From Serpentinimonas sp. (GTDB taxonomy: Bacteria; Pseudomonadota; Gammaproteobacteria; Burkholderiales; Burkholderiaceae_C), in contig JALOSG010000045.1 in assembly GCA_025458665.1 (NCBI GenBank), positions 1-14,191 of the forward strand: a stretch of 14,191 nt of DNA, read 5' to 3'. The translations under genes were made by a program, and so were the position numbers. This document shows positions 1-6,524 of this stretch, in pieces. How positions within the stretch are numbered: the stretch's first letter is position 1; the number at the start of each line of letters is the position of its first letter. The notes beneath the pieces were generated by a model, which worked only from the letters and a program-made list of their open reading frames with translations, was not told where the DNA came from and did no database searches.

Positions 1-609
1 CCTGCCGATACCGAGGCGCTGGCTGCGGAACTGACCCGCCACGGCCTGCACGCCATCGATGCGCCCATGTCGGGCGGCCCGGCGCGCGCCCGCGACGGCA
101 CCATGAGCCTCATGGTGGCCGCTTCCAGCGAGGCACGCGCAGCGCAAGACACACTGCTGCGCGCGCTCTCTTCGCGGATTTTCGATATCAGCACCCGCGT
201 GGGCGATGGCGCCCGGACCAAGCTGGTGAATAACTTGCTGGCCGGCATCAACCTGGTGGGCGCTGCCGAGGTGCTGGCGCTGGCCGAGCGGCTGGGCCTG
301 TCGGCGCAACGCACGCTGGACGTCATTGGCCAGTCCAGCGGACAGAGCTGGATAGGGCAGGACCGCATGGCCCGCGCCGTGGCCGGCGACTTCGAGCCCC
401 GCGCGCACATGACGCTGCTGGAAAAAGACACCCGGCTGGCGCTGGAGGCGGCGCAGGCGGTGGGTTTTGCCGGCCCGCTGGGCGCGGCAGCCGCGCGCAC
501 CTTCGCAGAGGCCAGCGCCGCCGGGCTGGCGGGGCAGGACGATGCTGCACTGCTGAAGTGGTTACGCCAGCAGAACCCCGGCGGGGAAGACCAACATCCC
601 GGACAATAG
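1..609 (+). CDS. 3-hydroxyisobutyrate dehydrogenase family oxidoreductase, C-terminal part (5' end outside window)
   Basis: This is the C-terminal 202 codons of an NAD(P)-dependent beta-hydroxyacid dehydrogenase. The frame is open from base 1, so the N-terminal Rossmann nucleotide-binding half lies upstream of the window. The segment DAPMSGGPARARDGTM (codons 21-36) is the family's substrate-binding signature. The Lys at codon 74, in TKLVNNLL, sits where the catalytic Lys of the family lies. The helical C-terminal domain follows, with the typical MTLLEKDTRLALEAA stretch. Members reduce or oxidise small hydroxyacids such as 3-hydroxyisobutyrate, tartronate semialdehyde or threonate in the cytoplasm. 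The specific substrate cannot be told from this fragment. The stop lies 4 nt before the tldD start, so the two are probably co-transcribed. An internal ATG at 67 is not the start, because the signature begins before it. Confidence 0.88.
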   Translation, partial: PADTEALAAELTRHGLHAIDAPMSGGPARARDGTMSLMVAASSEARAAQDTLLRALSSRIFDISTRVGDGARTKLVNNLLAGINLVGAAEVLALAERLGLSAQRTLDVIGQSSGQSWIGQDRMARAVAGDFEPRAHMTLLEKDTRLALEAAQAVGFAGPLGAAAARTFAEASAAGLAGQDDAALLKWLRQQNPGGEDQHPGQ

Positions 610-613
610 AGCC

Positions 614-2074
614 ATGATCGCCACAGAACCCACCATTTCCCGCCTGGCCACCGCCAGCGAACTGTTGCTGACCCCTTACGGCCTGGACGAGACCCACCTG
701 ATGCGCGCCCTGGGCGAGATCATGGTGCCCGGCGTGGACGATGCCGACCTGTACTTCCAGTACACCCGCTCCGAAGGCTGGAGCCTGGAAGAGGGCATCG
801 TGAAAACCGGCAGCTTCAGCATCGACCAGGGCGTGGGTGTGCGTGCAGTCACCGGCGACAAAACCGCCTTCGCCTATTCCGACGACCTGTCCTGGGCCGC
901 CTTGCAGGATGCTGCCCACAACGTGCGCGCCATTGGTGCGCAGGGCCAGAACCGCAAAGCCCGCGTGGGCAAGCGCAAAGTGGCCAAGGCGCGTTCCCTG
1001 TACGGCGCCCACGACCCCATTTCCACCCTGAACAGCGCCGAAAAGGTGGCGCTGCTGGAGCGGGTGGAGCGGCTGGCCAAGTCCCGCGACCCGCGCATCG
1101 TGCAGGTCATGGCTGGGCTGGCCAGCGAGTACGACGTGGTGCTGGTGGCGCGTGCCGATGGCACCCTGGCCGCCGATGTGCGCCCGCTGGTGCGCCTGTC
1201 GGTCACGGTGATTGCCGAACAGAATGGGCGCCGCGAAGTGGGCTCGGCCGGCGGTGGTGGCCGCTTTGGCCTGGACCGCTTCGACGACACCCTCATGGCG
1301 CAGTACGTGGACGAGGCGGTGAAATCGGCGCTGGTGAACCTGGAAGCGCGCCCCGCGCCGGCTGGCGAAATGACGGTAGTACTGGGCCCGGGCTGGCCTG
1401 GCATCCTGCTGCACGAGGCGGTGGGCCACGGCCTGGAGGGCGACTTCAACCGCAAGGGCTCCAGCGCCTTCAGTGGCCGGGTGGGCCAGCGTGTGGCGGC
1501 CAAGGGCGTGACGGTGCTGGACGATGGCACCATCACCGACCGGCGCGGTTCCCTGAACGTGGACGACGAAGGCCACGCCTCCCAGAAGAACGTGCTGATT
1601 GAAGACGGCATCCTGCGTGGCTACATCCAGGACAGCCTGAATGCACGCCTCATGGGCGTGAAGCCTACCGGCAACGGGCGGCGCGAAAGCTACGCCCACC
1701 TGCCCATGCCGCGCATGACCAACACCTACATGCTGGGCGGTGACAAAGACCCCGGCGAAATCATTGCCAGCATCAAGAAAGGCCTGTACGCCAGCAACTT
1801 TGGCGGCGGGCAGGTGGACATCACCAGCGGCAAATTCGTGTTCAGTGCCAGCCAGGCCTACTGGGTGGAGAACGGCAAGATCCAGTACCCGGTGAAGGGC
1901 GCCACCATTGTGGGCAGCGGCCCGGAGAGCCTGAAGAAGGTCACCATGATCGGCAATGATCTGGCGCTGGACAGTGGCGTGGGCACCTGCGGCAAGGAAG
2001 GCCAGAGCGTGCCGGTCGGCGTGGGCCAGCCCACCCTGCGCATCGAAGGCCTGACCGTGGGCGGCACCGCCTGA
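614..2074 (+). CDS. tldD: Metalloprotease TldD
   Basis: The 486-residue product matches the usual length of TldD (about 480), one subunit of the TldD/TldE (PmbA) zinc protease. In the family this complex degrades unfolded peptides, matures some peptide antibiotics and is linked to the CcdA antidote. It acts in the cytoplasm. The zinc-binding HExxxH motif is intact as HEAVGHGLEGD, with HEAVGH at residues 267-272. The C-terminal part carries the glycine-rich TldD barrel segments (SNFGGGQVDITSGKF, GNDLALDSGVGTCGKEGQSVPVGVG). The start ATG lies 4 nt after the upstream stop and has only a weak ribosome site, which suggests translational coupling. TldE/PmbA is not in this window; in many proteobacteria it is encoded elsewhere. 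Family identity is firm. Confidence 0.96.
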   Translation: MIATEPTISRLATASELLLTPYGLDETHLMRALGEIMVPGVDDADLYFQYTRSEGWSLEEGIVKTGSFSIDQGVGVRAVTGDKTAFAYSDDLSWAALQDAAHNVRAIGAQGQNRKARVGKRKVAKARSLYGAHDPISTLNSAEKVALLERVERLAKSRDPRIVQVMAGLASEYDVVLVARADGTLAADVRPLVRLSVTVIAEQNGRREVGSAGGGGRFGLDRFDDTLMAQYVDEAVKSALVNLEARPAPAGEMTVVLGPGWPGILLHEAVGHGLEGDFNRKGSSAFSGRVGQRVAAKGVTVLDDGTITDRRGSLNVDDEGHASQKNVLIEDGILRGYIQDSLNARLMGVKPTGNGRRESYAHLPMPRMTNTYMLGGDKDPGEIIASIKKGLYASNFGGGQVDITSGKFVFSASQAYWVENGKIQYPVKGATIVGSGPESLKKVTMIGNDLALDSGVGTCGKEGQSVPVGVGQPTLRIEGLTVGGTA

Positions 2075-2088
2075 GCCTGGGCAACGGT

Positions 2089-2115
2089 TTGGACCGCTTT
2101 CCCTTGTGCTATATT
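2089..2115 (+). promoter_or_regulatory. Predicted extended -10 promoter for the aromatic leader / DAHP synthase transcript
   Basis: TATATT at 2110-2115 is preceded by TGC (2107-2109), giving an extended -10 element (TGnTATATT). TTGGAC at 2089-2094 is a possible -35 box, but the spacer is only 15 bp. The expected transcription start, 6-8 bases after the -10, falls at about 2121-2124, at or just before the leader-peptide ATG at 2124. The promoter lies immediately after the tldD stop, so the DAHP synthase gene has its own start site. Confidence 0.6.
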
Positions 2116-2123
2116 CGCGAACT

Positions 2124-2192
2124 ATGAAAGCCGCCTGCTACTTCTTTGGCTACTTTTGGTTCTCACGCGTCACCGACGGAAGAGAGAGCTGA
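2124..2192 (+). CDS. Aromatic-rich leader peptide of the DAHP synthase attenuator
   Basis: This 22-codon reading frame starts with ATG (2124) and ends with TGA (2190-2192). Residues 5-13 are CYFFGYFWF: four Phe, two Tyr and one Trp in nine positions. Such codon runs mark leader peptides of attenuators, where ribosome stalling on uncharged aromatic tRNA decides whether a downstream terminator forms. The gene downstream encodes the first enzyme of aromatic biosynthesis, which fits exactly. There is no Shine-Dalgarno sequence, and the predicted transcription start is 0-3 nt from the ATG, so the peptide may be read from a leaderless mRNA. Codons 17-19 contain the antiterminator segment CCGACGG (2173-2179). 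Phe codons are most frequent, so Phe starvation is the likeliest signal, with Tyr and Trp contributing. The codon run and gene context are seen; the function is inferred. Confidence 0.85.
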   Translation: MKAACYFFGYFWFSRVTDGRES

Positions 2193-2256
2193 TCACGCCC
2201 ACAAGCAGACAGCAGCAGCCTCAAAAAACCGTCGGAACCCCCGGCGGTTTTTTTTT
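2156..2256 (+). promoter_or_regulatory. Aromatic amino acid transcription attenuator (alternative RNA folds)
   Basis: Three mutually exclusive pairings are visible. Segment CCGACGG (2173-2179), inside the leader peptide, is perfectly complementary to CCGTCGG (2229-2235), the left arm of the terminator, forming a 7-bp antiterminator. CCGTCGG can instead pair with CCGGCGG (2241-2247) to make the terminator. TTGGT (2156-2160), at the end of the aromatic codon run, can pair with ACCGA (2172-2176; one wobble), occupying part of the antiterminator arm. A ribosome stalled on the Phe/Tyr/Trp codons would cover about 2140-2165 and leave 2173-2179 free to form the antiterminator. A ribosome that reaches the stop at 2190-2192 would cover it and allow termination. 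This is the classic attenuation layout; the switching itself is inferred. Confidence 0.8.
2229..2256 (+). terminator. Intrinsic terminator of the aromatic attenuator
   Basis: The arms CCGTCGG (2229-2235) and CCGGCGG (2241-2247) form a 7-bp stem with one G-U pair around a 5-nt loop (AACCC). Nine T residues follow (2248-2256). Six A residues precede the stem (2223-2228) and can extend it by pairing with the U run. It lies between the leader peptide and the DAHP synthase start, so it acts as a conditional terminator and does not mark the end of a gene. Confidence 0.9.
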
Positions 2257-2324
2257 GCTTGCCCTAGCCACAGAACGTACAACCCCCGTTTCAACCACCC
2301 GCCTTGCAGACCAGGAGCCCCGTG

Positions 2325-3473
2325 ATGACCAAGACCGCTACCGCCAAAGGCAGCACCAAGTCCCAGACCAGCGACGTCTGGTATGCGCACCCCGCCGACC
2401 GCACCAGCGACACCGACGATCAGCGCATTCAGGACATCACCGTGCTACCTCCTCCCGAACACCTCATCCGCTTCTTTCCCATCCGTGGCACCGCCATCGA
2501 GAAGCTGATTGCGCGCACGCGCAAAACCATCCACCAGATCCTGAATGGCAAGGACGACCGCCTGCTGGTGGTCATCGGGCCGTGCTCCATCCACGACCCG
2601 GCCGCCGCGGTGGAGTACGCACGCCGCCTGAAGGAAATGCGCGACCACTACGCCGACACGCTGGAAATCGTCATGCGCGTGTACTTCGAGAAGCCGCGCA
2701 CCACCGTGGGCTGGAAGGGCCTGATCAACGACCCCTACCTCGACGGCAGCTTCCGCATCGACGAAGGCCTGCGCATTGCGCGCCAACTGCTCATCGAAAT
2801 CAACCGCATGGGCCTGCCCGCGGCCAGCGAATTCCTCGATGTGATTTCCCCGCAGTACATTGCCGACCTCATTGCCTGGGGTGCCATTGGTGCGCGCACC
2901 ACCGAAAGCCAGGTGCACCGCGAGCTGGCCTCGGGCCTGTCGGCACCGATTGGATTCAAGAACGGTACCGACGGCAACATCCGCATTGCCACCGATGCCA
3001 TTCAGGCCGCTGCGCGCGGGCACCACTTCCTGTCGGTGCACAAGAACGGGCAGGTGGCCATTGTGCAGACCAACGGCAACCAGGATTGCCACGTGATTTT
3101 GCGCGGCGGCAAGGCCCCCAACTACGACGCTGCCAGCGTGGCTGCGGCCTGCGCCGAGCTGGAGGCCGCCAAGCTGCCCGCCACCCTCATGGTGGATTGC
3201 AGCCACGCCAACAGCAGCAAGCAGCACGAAAAACAGGTGGACGTGGCGCGCGACATTGCCGCGCAGATTGCGGCCGGTTCGCGCCAGGTGTTTGGCGTCA
3301 TGGTGGAGAGCCACCTGAAAGCCGGCGCTCAGAAATTCACGCCGGGCAAGGACAACGTGGACGGCCTGAACTACGGCCAGAGCATCACCGATGCCTGCAT
3401 AGACTGGGACAGCTCGCTGGAGGTGCTCAAAACCCTGAGCGACGCCGTGGCCCAGCGGCGTGCAAAGTCCTGA
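2325..3473 (+). CDS. aroG: Class I 3-deoxy-7-phosphoheptulonate (DAHP) synthase, AroG-like
   Basis: The enzyme condenses phosphoenolpyruvate and erythrose 4-phosphate to DAHP, the committed first step towards Phe, Tyr and Trp. The start chosen is ATG 2325, because AGGAG (2313-2317) lies 7 nt upstream; an in-frame TTG at 2304 precedes that ribosome site. The product is 382 residues. Class I motifs are intact: LLVVIGPCSIHDP (81-93), VYFEKPRTTVGWKGLINDP (119-137), GARTTESQVHRELASG (189-204) and FKNGTDG (211-217). The metal ligands expected from E. coli AroG are present: Cys87, His294, Glu328 and Asp356. Several stretches (EFLDVISPQY, HVILRGGKAPNY) look closer to E. coli AroG than to AroF, which suggests Phe feedback, but the effector is not proven. 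The N-terminus is roughly 25-30 residues longer than E. coli AroG. Transcription appears controlled by the attenuator just upstream. Confidence 0.95.
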   Translation: MTKTATAKGSTKSQTSDVWYAHPADRTSDTDDQRIQDITVLPPPEHLIRFFPIRGTAIEKLIARTRKTIHQILNGKDDRLLVVIGPCSIHDPAAAVEYARRLKEMRDHYADTLEIVMRVYFEKPRTTVGWKGLINDPYLDGSFRIDEGLRIARQLLIEINRMGLPAASEFLDVISPQYIADLIAWGAIGARTTESQVHRELASGLSAPIGFKNGTDGNIRIATDAIQAAARGHHFLSVHKNGQVAIVQTNGNQDCHVILRGGKAPNYDAASVAAACAELEAAKLPATLMVDCSHANSSKQHEKQVDVARDIAAQIAAGSRQVFGVMVESHLKAGAQKFTPGKDNVDGLNYGQSITDACIDWDSSLEVLKTLSDAVAQRRAKS

Positions 3474-3485
3474 TGGCAGGATGGG

Positions 3486-3542
3486 TAGGGTAAGGTCGGA
3501 TTGAACCCGGGCGGGTATCGGCGCAAAATCTTGCTTACCCTA
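3486..3542. repeat. 9-bp perfect inverted repeat around the promoter region of the small unknown gene
   Basis: TAGGGTAAG (3486-3494) and its exact reverse complement CTTACCCTA (3534-3542) are separated by 39 bp. The arms flank the candidate -35 and -10 boxes of the downstream gene. They could be paired operator half-sites or an RNA stem. No regulator can be named from sequence. Confidence 0.5.
3501..3529 (+). promoter_or_regulatory. Candidate sigma-70 promoter for the 106-residue unknown gene
   Basis: TTGAAC (3501-3506) and CAAAAT (3524-3529) are spaced by 17 bp, each matching 4 of 6 consensus bases. The predicted start near 3536 leaves a leader of about 40 nt containing the ribosome site AAGGAG (3560-3565). 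No terminator is evident after the DAHP synthase stop, so read-through is also possible. Confidence 0.4.
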
Positions 3543-3574
3543 GAGGGCCGCAGCACACCAAGGAGACCAGACCC

Positions 3575-3895
3575 ATGCGCAGCCAGGTGATCGTGAGTTG
3601 GGGCGACGGCACCGCGTACCCGTTTGATCTGGAGGAGGTTCAGCCCATGCCGCACGACATGGCCCGGCACTGGCTGGACCAGCAGTTCACCGACATGGGC
3701 TGCGAACCCCTGCGGCCTACCGGCAAAGTGCTGCTGGCCGACAAGGTCATTGCCATAGCCATGGCCGCCGGCCAGAGCCGGTTTGCCGAGGAAGCCTACC
3801 GGCCCTGGGCCAAGGGCTTCGCGCGGGCGGTGAGCGCCACCCTGGCCAAGCCGGTGGTGCGCATCGACGTGCCTTCCATGACGGTCAGCTACTGA
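3575..3895 (+). CDS. Small conserved-looking protein of unknown function (106 residues)
   Basis: I do not recognise this family. The reading frame has a strong ribosome site, AAGGAG at 3560-3565, 9 nt before the ATG, and its codon use is like that of neighbouring genes, so it is likely real. The product has no signal peptide, no membrane segment and no cysteine pair (one Cys, in DMGCEPLRP). It starts with a short beta-like segment (RSQVIVSWGDGTAYPFDLEEV), followed by helical stretches (MARHWLDQQF; VIAIAMAAGQSRFAEEAYRPWAKGFARAV), and ends with another beta-like segment (VVRIDVPSMTVSY). It is probably a cytoplasmic small alpha/beta protein. Its last 11 bases overlap the 3' end of the convergent mpl gene. 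It may be read on from the DAHP synthase transcript or use its own candidate promoter. No function is proposed. Confidence 0.75.
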   Translation: MRSQVIVSWGDGTAYPFDLEEVQPMPHDMARHWLDQQFTDMGCEPLRPTGKVLLADKVIAIAMAAGQSRFAEEAYRPWAKGFARAVSATLAKPVVRIDVPSMTVSY

Positions 3896-5336
3896 CCCCG
3901 AATTTGGATTTCAGGCCCTCCAGCAGCCGCTGGTGGATGCCGCCAAAGCCGCCGTTGCTCATGCACAGCAGGTGGTCACCGGGTTGCACAGCGGCCAGCA
4001 CCTGTTGCACCAGCGTGGCTACATCGGGGGCTACCTGAGCGCGTTGCTGCATGGGCGCCAGTGCTTCGGCGGCGTTCCAGTCCAGTCCGCCCGCATGGCA
4101 GAAGGCCAGCGCCGCGTTCTCCAGGCTCCAGGGCAATTGCGCCTTCATGGTACCCAGCTTCATGGTGTTGGAGCGGGGCTCGAAAATAGCCAGAATGCGG
4201 CCCGGTGATTGGCCAGGCACTGCACCACGCTGCAGGCTTTTCTGCAGCCCATCCACCGTGGTGCGTATGGCGGTGGGGTGGTGGGCAAAGTCGTCGTACA
4301 CCACAATGGCGCCGCCTGCAGCGGCTACCGTTCCGCGCACTTCCATGCGCCGCTTCACGTTGCGAAACCGCCCCAGCGCCTCTGCGGCTACTGCGGGCGG
4401 CACACCCACGTGTTCGGCCGCCGCCATGGCGGCCAACGCATTGAGCTGGTTGTGCACGCCGCCCAGGCCCCACTGCACGCGTGCCACAGGCTGTTGCTGG
4501 CCGGGCTGCCACACCGTGAAATCGCTGGCGTCGCCCTGCGCGCTGAAATCGCTCACGGCGGCACCAAAGCTGCGCTGGGTGCTCCAGCAGCCGCGGTGCA
4601 CCACACGCACCAGCGCTTCCTCCAGTTCGTTGAACACCACACGGCCTTGCTGCGGTACGGTGCGCAGCAGGTGGTGAAACTGGCGCTCGATGTCGGCCAG
4701 GCTATCGAAAATGTCCGCGTGGTCGAACTCCAGGTTGTTCAGCACGGCGGTGCGCGGGCGGTAGTGCACGAACTTGCTGCGCTTGTCGAAGAAGGCGGTG
4801 TCGTACTCGTCGGCCTCAATCACGAAGGGCGATGCATTGGTGAAACTCCCGCTGCCTGCGTTGCCCAGCCGCGCCGACACGCCAAAGTCCAGTGGCACAC
4901 CTCCCACCAGAAAACCCGGGTTGAGTCCCGCACACTCCAATATCCAGGCCAGCATGGAGGTGGTGGTGGTTTTGCCGTGGGTACCCGCCACCGCCATCAC
5001 GTGGCGGCCCTGCAGAATGTGCTCGCTCATCCACTGCGGGCCGCTGGTGTAGCGGGCGCCGGCGTCCAGAATGGCTTCCATGAGCGGGAATTTGGGGCTG
5101 CCGTCGGGCAGGCGCGCGCGGGACACCACGTTGCCCACCACGAACACATCGGGCTTCAGGGCCAGCTGGTCGGCGCCGTAGCCTTCCATGAGCTCTATGC
5201 CCAGGGCCTGAAGCTGGTCGCTCATGGGGGGGTAGACGCCGGCGTCGCAGCCGGTGACGCGGTGCCCCGCCTCGCGCGCCAGCGCCGCCACGCCGCCCAT
5301 GAAAGTCCCGCAGATGCCTAGGATGTGTATGTGCAT
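3885..5336 (-). CDS. mpl: UDP-N-acetylmuramate:L-alanyl-gamma-D-glutamyl-meso-diaminopimelate ligase
   Basis: Mpl attaches the recycled murein tripeptide L-Ala-D-Glu-mDAP to UDP-MurNAc in the cytoplasm, returning cell-wall material to peptidoglycan synthesis. The 483-residue product has the Mur ligase order. A nucleotide-binding N-terminus begins MHIHILGICGTFMGG, the signature start of Mpl (MurC has a different opening). The ATP P-loop GTHGKTTTT is at residues 118-126. The central ligase domain includes VIEADEYDTAFFDKRSKF and NNLEFDHADIF, and the C-terminal domain includes YDDFAHHPTAI and FEPRSNTMK. The start ATG at 5336 is chosen because MHIHILGICG begins the known proteins. ATGs at 5348 and 5366 are in frame but add unconserved residues. 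Minus-strand GATAAT (plus 5347-5352) is a possible -10 box that would put the transcript start at or near ATG 5336. Confidence 0.95.
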   Translation of the reverse strand: MHIHILGICGTFMGGVAALAREAGHRVTGCDAGVYPPMSDQLQALGIELMEGYGADQLALKPDVFVVGNVVSRARLPDGSPKFPLMEAILDAGARYTSGPQWMSEHILQGRHVMAVAGTHGKTTTTSMLAWILECAGLNPGFLVGGVPLDFGVSARLGNAGSGSFTNASPFVIEADEYDTAFFDKRSKFVHYRPRTAVLNNLEFDHADIFDSLADIERQFHHLLRTVPQQGRVVFNELEEALVRVVHRGCWSTQRSFGAAVSDFSAQGDASDFTVWQPGQQQPVARVQWGLGGVHNQLNALAAMAAAEHVGVPPAVAAEALGRFRNVKRRMEVRGTVAAAGGAIVVYDDFAHHPTAIRTTVDGLQKSLQRGAVPGQSPGRILAIFEPRSNTMKLGTMKAQLPWSLENAALAFCHAGGLDWNAAEALAPMQQRAQVAPDVATLVQQVLAAVQPGDHLLCMSNGGFGGIHQRLLEGLKSKFGVSS

Positions 5337-5374
5337 GATGGGCGCCATTATCCCCGCGCGGCACAATACGCTTT
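5337..5374. promoter_or_regulatory. Very short divergent promoter region between mpl and the 200-residue gene
   Basis: Only 38 bp separate the two start codons. On the - strand GATAAT (plus 5347-5352) matches 5 of 6 bases of a -10 box but lacks a good -35. On the + strand only weak elements are visible (CACAAT at 5362-5367). Neither gene has a clear Shine-Dalgarno sequence before its start, so both may have very short or absent untranslated leaders. Any promoters must overlap the coding starts of the opposite gene. Confidence 0.4.
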
Positions 5375-5977
5375 ATGGATGATGTGAAGCAGGAGATAGC
5401 CGTCGCAGCCGCCGCGCTGGTGGTGGACGAGGGGCTGGATTACGGCGCCGCCAAGCAGCGCGCGTTGCGCGGTCTGGGGCTGCCTGCGCGCACCCCGCTG
5501 CCCGACAACCTGCTGGTGGAAGCCCATGTGCGCGAGCACATCGCCATTTTTCACGCCGATACCCAGCCTGGCGAACTGCGTGCCCTGCGCGAACTGGCCT
5601 TGCAGTGGATGGAGCGTTTTTCCGACTACCAGCCACTCATTGGGGGCGCGGTATGGCACGGCACGGCCACTGCGCTGAACGACCTTTACCTGCAGCTGTT
5701 TGCCGACGACCCCAAGGACATAGAAATAGCGCTCATCAACCAGAACCTGGACTACGACGCCACGACCGTGACGGGCCTGCACGGCCAGCCTGTGGAGGCC
5801 CTGACGCTGGTGGCGCACTGCCCGGCGCTGCAGAGCCGGGTGCTGGTGCACTTGCTGGTGAACGACACCCTGGCCCAGCGCGGCGCCCTGCAACCCGATG
5901 AGGCCGGACGCAAACCCCGAGGAGACGCGCGCGCGCTGCGAAACCTTCTGCTTGAAAGCGAATCTTCGACCTTATGA
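5375..5977 (+). CDS. Conserved protein of uncertain function, possible nucleotidyltransferase-like fold
   Basis: The 200-residue product begins MDDVKQEIAVAAAALVVDEG, a helical N-terminus. A mixed alpha/beta middle follows, with GGAVWHGTATALNDLYLQLFADDPKDIEIALI (split here as GGAVWHGTA ... KDIEIALI). From memory, similar proteins lie next to mpl in other Burkholderiales and are sometimes loosely named after the Mur ligase neighbour. It has no Mur ligase P-loop, so that name would be wrong. The GG-(about 20)-DxE spacing followed by hydrophobic residues loosely resembles the nucleotidyltransferase superfamily signature, which is only a suggestion. There is no signal peptide or membrane segment. 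The stop overlaps the start of the thioredoxin-like gene (ATGA), so the two are almost surely co-translated. The gene is divergent from mpl. Function is unknown; the reading frame itself is well supported. Confidence 0.8.
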   Translation: MDDVKQEIAVAAAALVVDEGLDYGAAKQRALRGLGLPARTPLPDNLLVEAHVREHIAIFHADTQPGELRALRELALQWMERFSDYQPLIGGAVWHGTATALNDLYLQLFADDPKDIEIALINQNLDYDATTVTGLHGQPVEALTLVAHCPALQSRVLVHLLVNDTLAQRGALQPDEAGRKPRGDARALRNLLLESESSTL

Positions 5978-6486
5978 ACAAACGCAATCTGTTGACTGCC
6001 GGCGTGGCCGGTGCAGCGCTGCTGGCTGGCGGCGGACTCGCTTGGTGGCGCTTTCAGCCCCACGCAGTGGTGCAAGGCGCCGAAGACTTTTTCTGGCAGC
6101 AGGCCTGGGAGAGCCCGCAAGGCCAGTTGTTGGCCATGAGCGATTTCCGGGGCAAGCCTTTGCTGCTCAACTTCTGGGCTACGTGGTGTCCGCCTTGCGT
6201 GGAAGAAATGCCTTTGCTCAACACGTTCTACAACGAGCAAAAGGCCAATGGTTGGCAGGTGCTGGGTCTGGCCATTGATCAACCCTCTGCCGTGGAGCGC
6301 TTTTTGCAGAAGCTGCCGGTCGATTTCCCCATCGCTCTGGCTGGGCTGAGCGGTACCGACCTCAGTCGCCAACTGGGTAACACCAACGGGGCCCTGCCCT
6401 TCACGGTGGTGTTCAACGAGAGCGGAGCCGTGGCGCACCGCAAGATCGGGCAGGTATACCCCGAGGACCTCGCAGGCTGGTTGTGA
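5974..6486 (+). CDS. TlpA/ResA-like membrane-anchored thiol:disulfide oxidoreductase
   Basis: The 170-residue product is a thioredoxin-fold protein of the TlpA/ResA type, which reduces disulfides in periplasmic proteins, for example during cytochrome maturation. Residues 1-25 (MNKRNLLTAG followed by a Gly/Ala/Leu-rich stretch) form a signal peptide or N-terminal anchor, placing the domain outside the inner membrane. The active site WCPPC is at residues 71-75 in NFWATWCPPCVEEMP, and the conserved cis-Pro is Pro142 in ALPFTVVF. Length is normal for the family. The ATG overlaps the upstream stop by the ATGA arrangement. No cytochrome assembly genes are nearby, so the client is unknown. A weak hairpin at 6525-6538 may end the transcript. 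Confidence 0.9.
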   Translation: MNKRNLLTAGVAGAALLAGGGLAWWRFQPHAVVQGAEDFFWQQAWESPQGQLLAMSDFRGKPLLLNFWATWCPPCVEEMPLLNTFYNEQKANGWQVLGLAIDQPSAVERFLQKLPVDFPIALAGLSGTDLSRQLGNTNGALPFTVVFNESGAVAHRKIGQVYPEDLAGWL

Positions 6487-6524
6487 ACCGGGTGCCGGGT
6501 GCCGGGCGGCTGCGGCTGAAATTC

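Noticed and set aside
323..1699. 458-codon open frame on the - strand opposite tldD
   Set aside because: It is antisense to a clear tldD with an intact HExxxH, has a His/Gln/Ala/Val-rich composition typical of shadow frames in GC-rich DNA, and shows no recognisable motif.
2304..2324. Earlier TTG start for the DAHP synthase
   Set aside because: The ribosome site AGGAG (2313-2317) lies after this TTG and is well spaced for ATG 2325.
2156..3493. 445-codon + strand frame overlapping the DAHP synthase gene in another frame
   Set aside because: It spans the attenuator terminator and is Arg/Pro/His-rich; the enzyme's motifs are in the other frame.
4209..5321. 370-codon open frame on the + strand opposite mpl
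   Set aside because: The opposite strand carries complete Mpl motifs; this frame has no motif and shadow-type composition.
5337..5366. Upstream ATG starts (5348, 5366) for mpl
   Set aside because: They add residues before the conserved MHIHILGICG opening and overlap the only candidate promoter. ATG 5348 remains possible but less likely.
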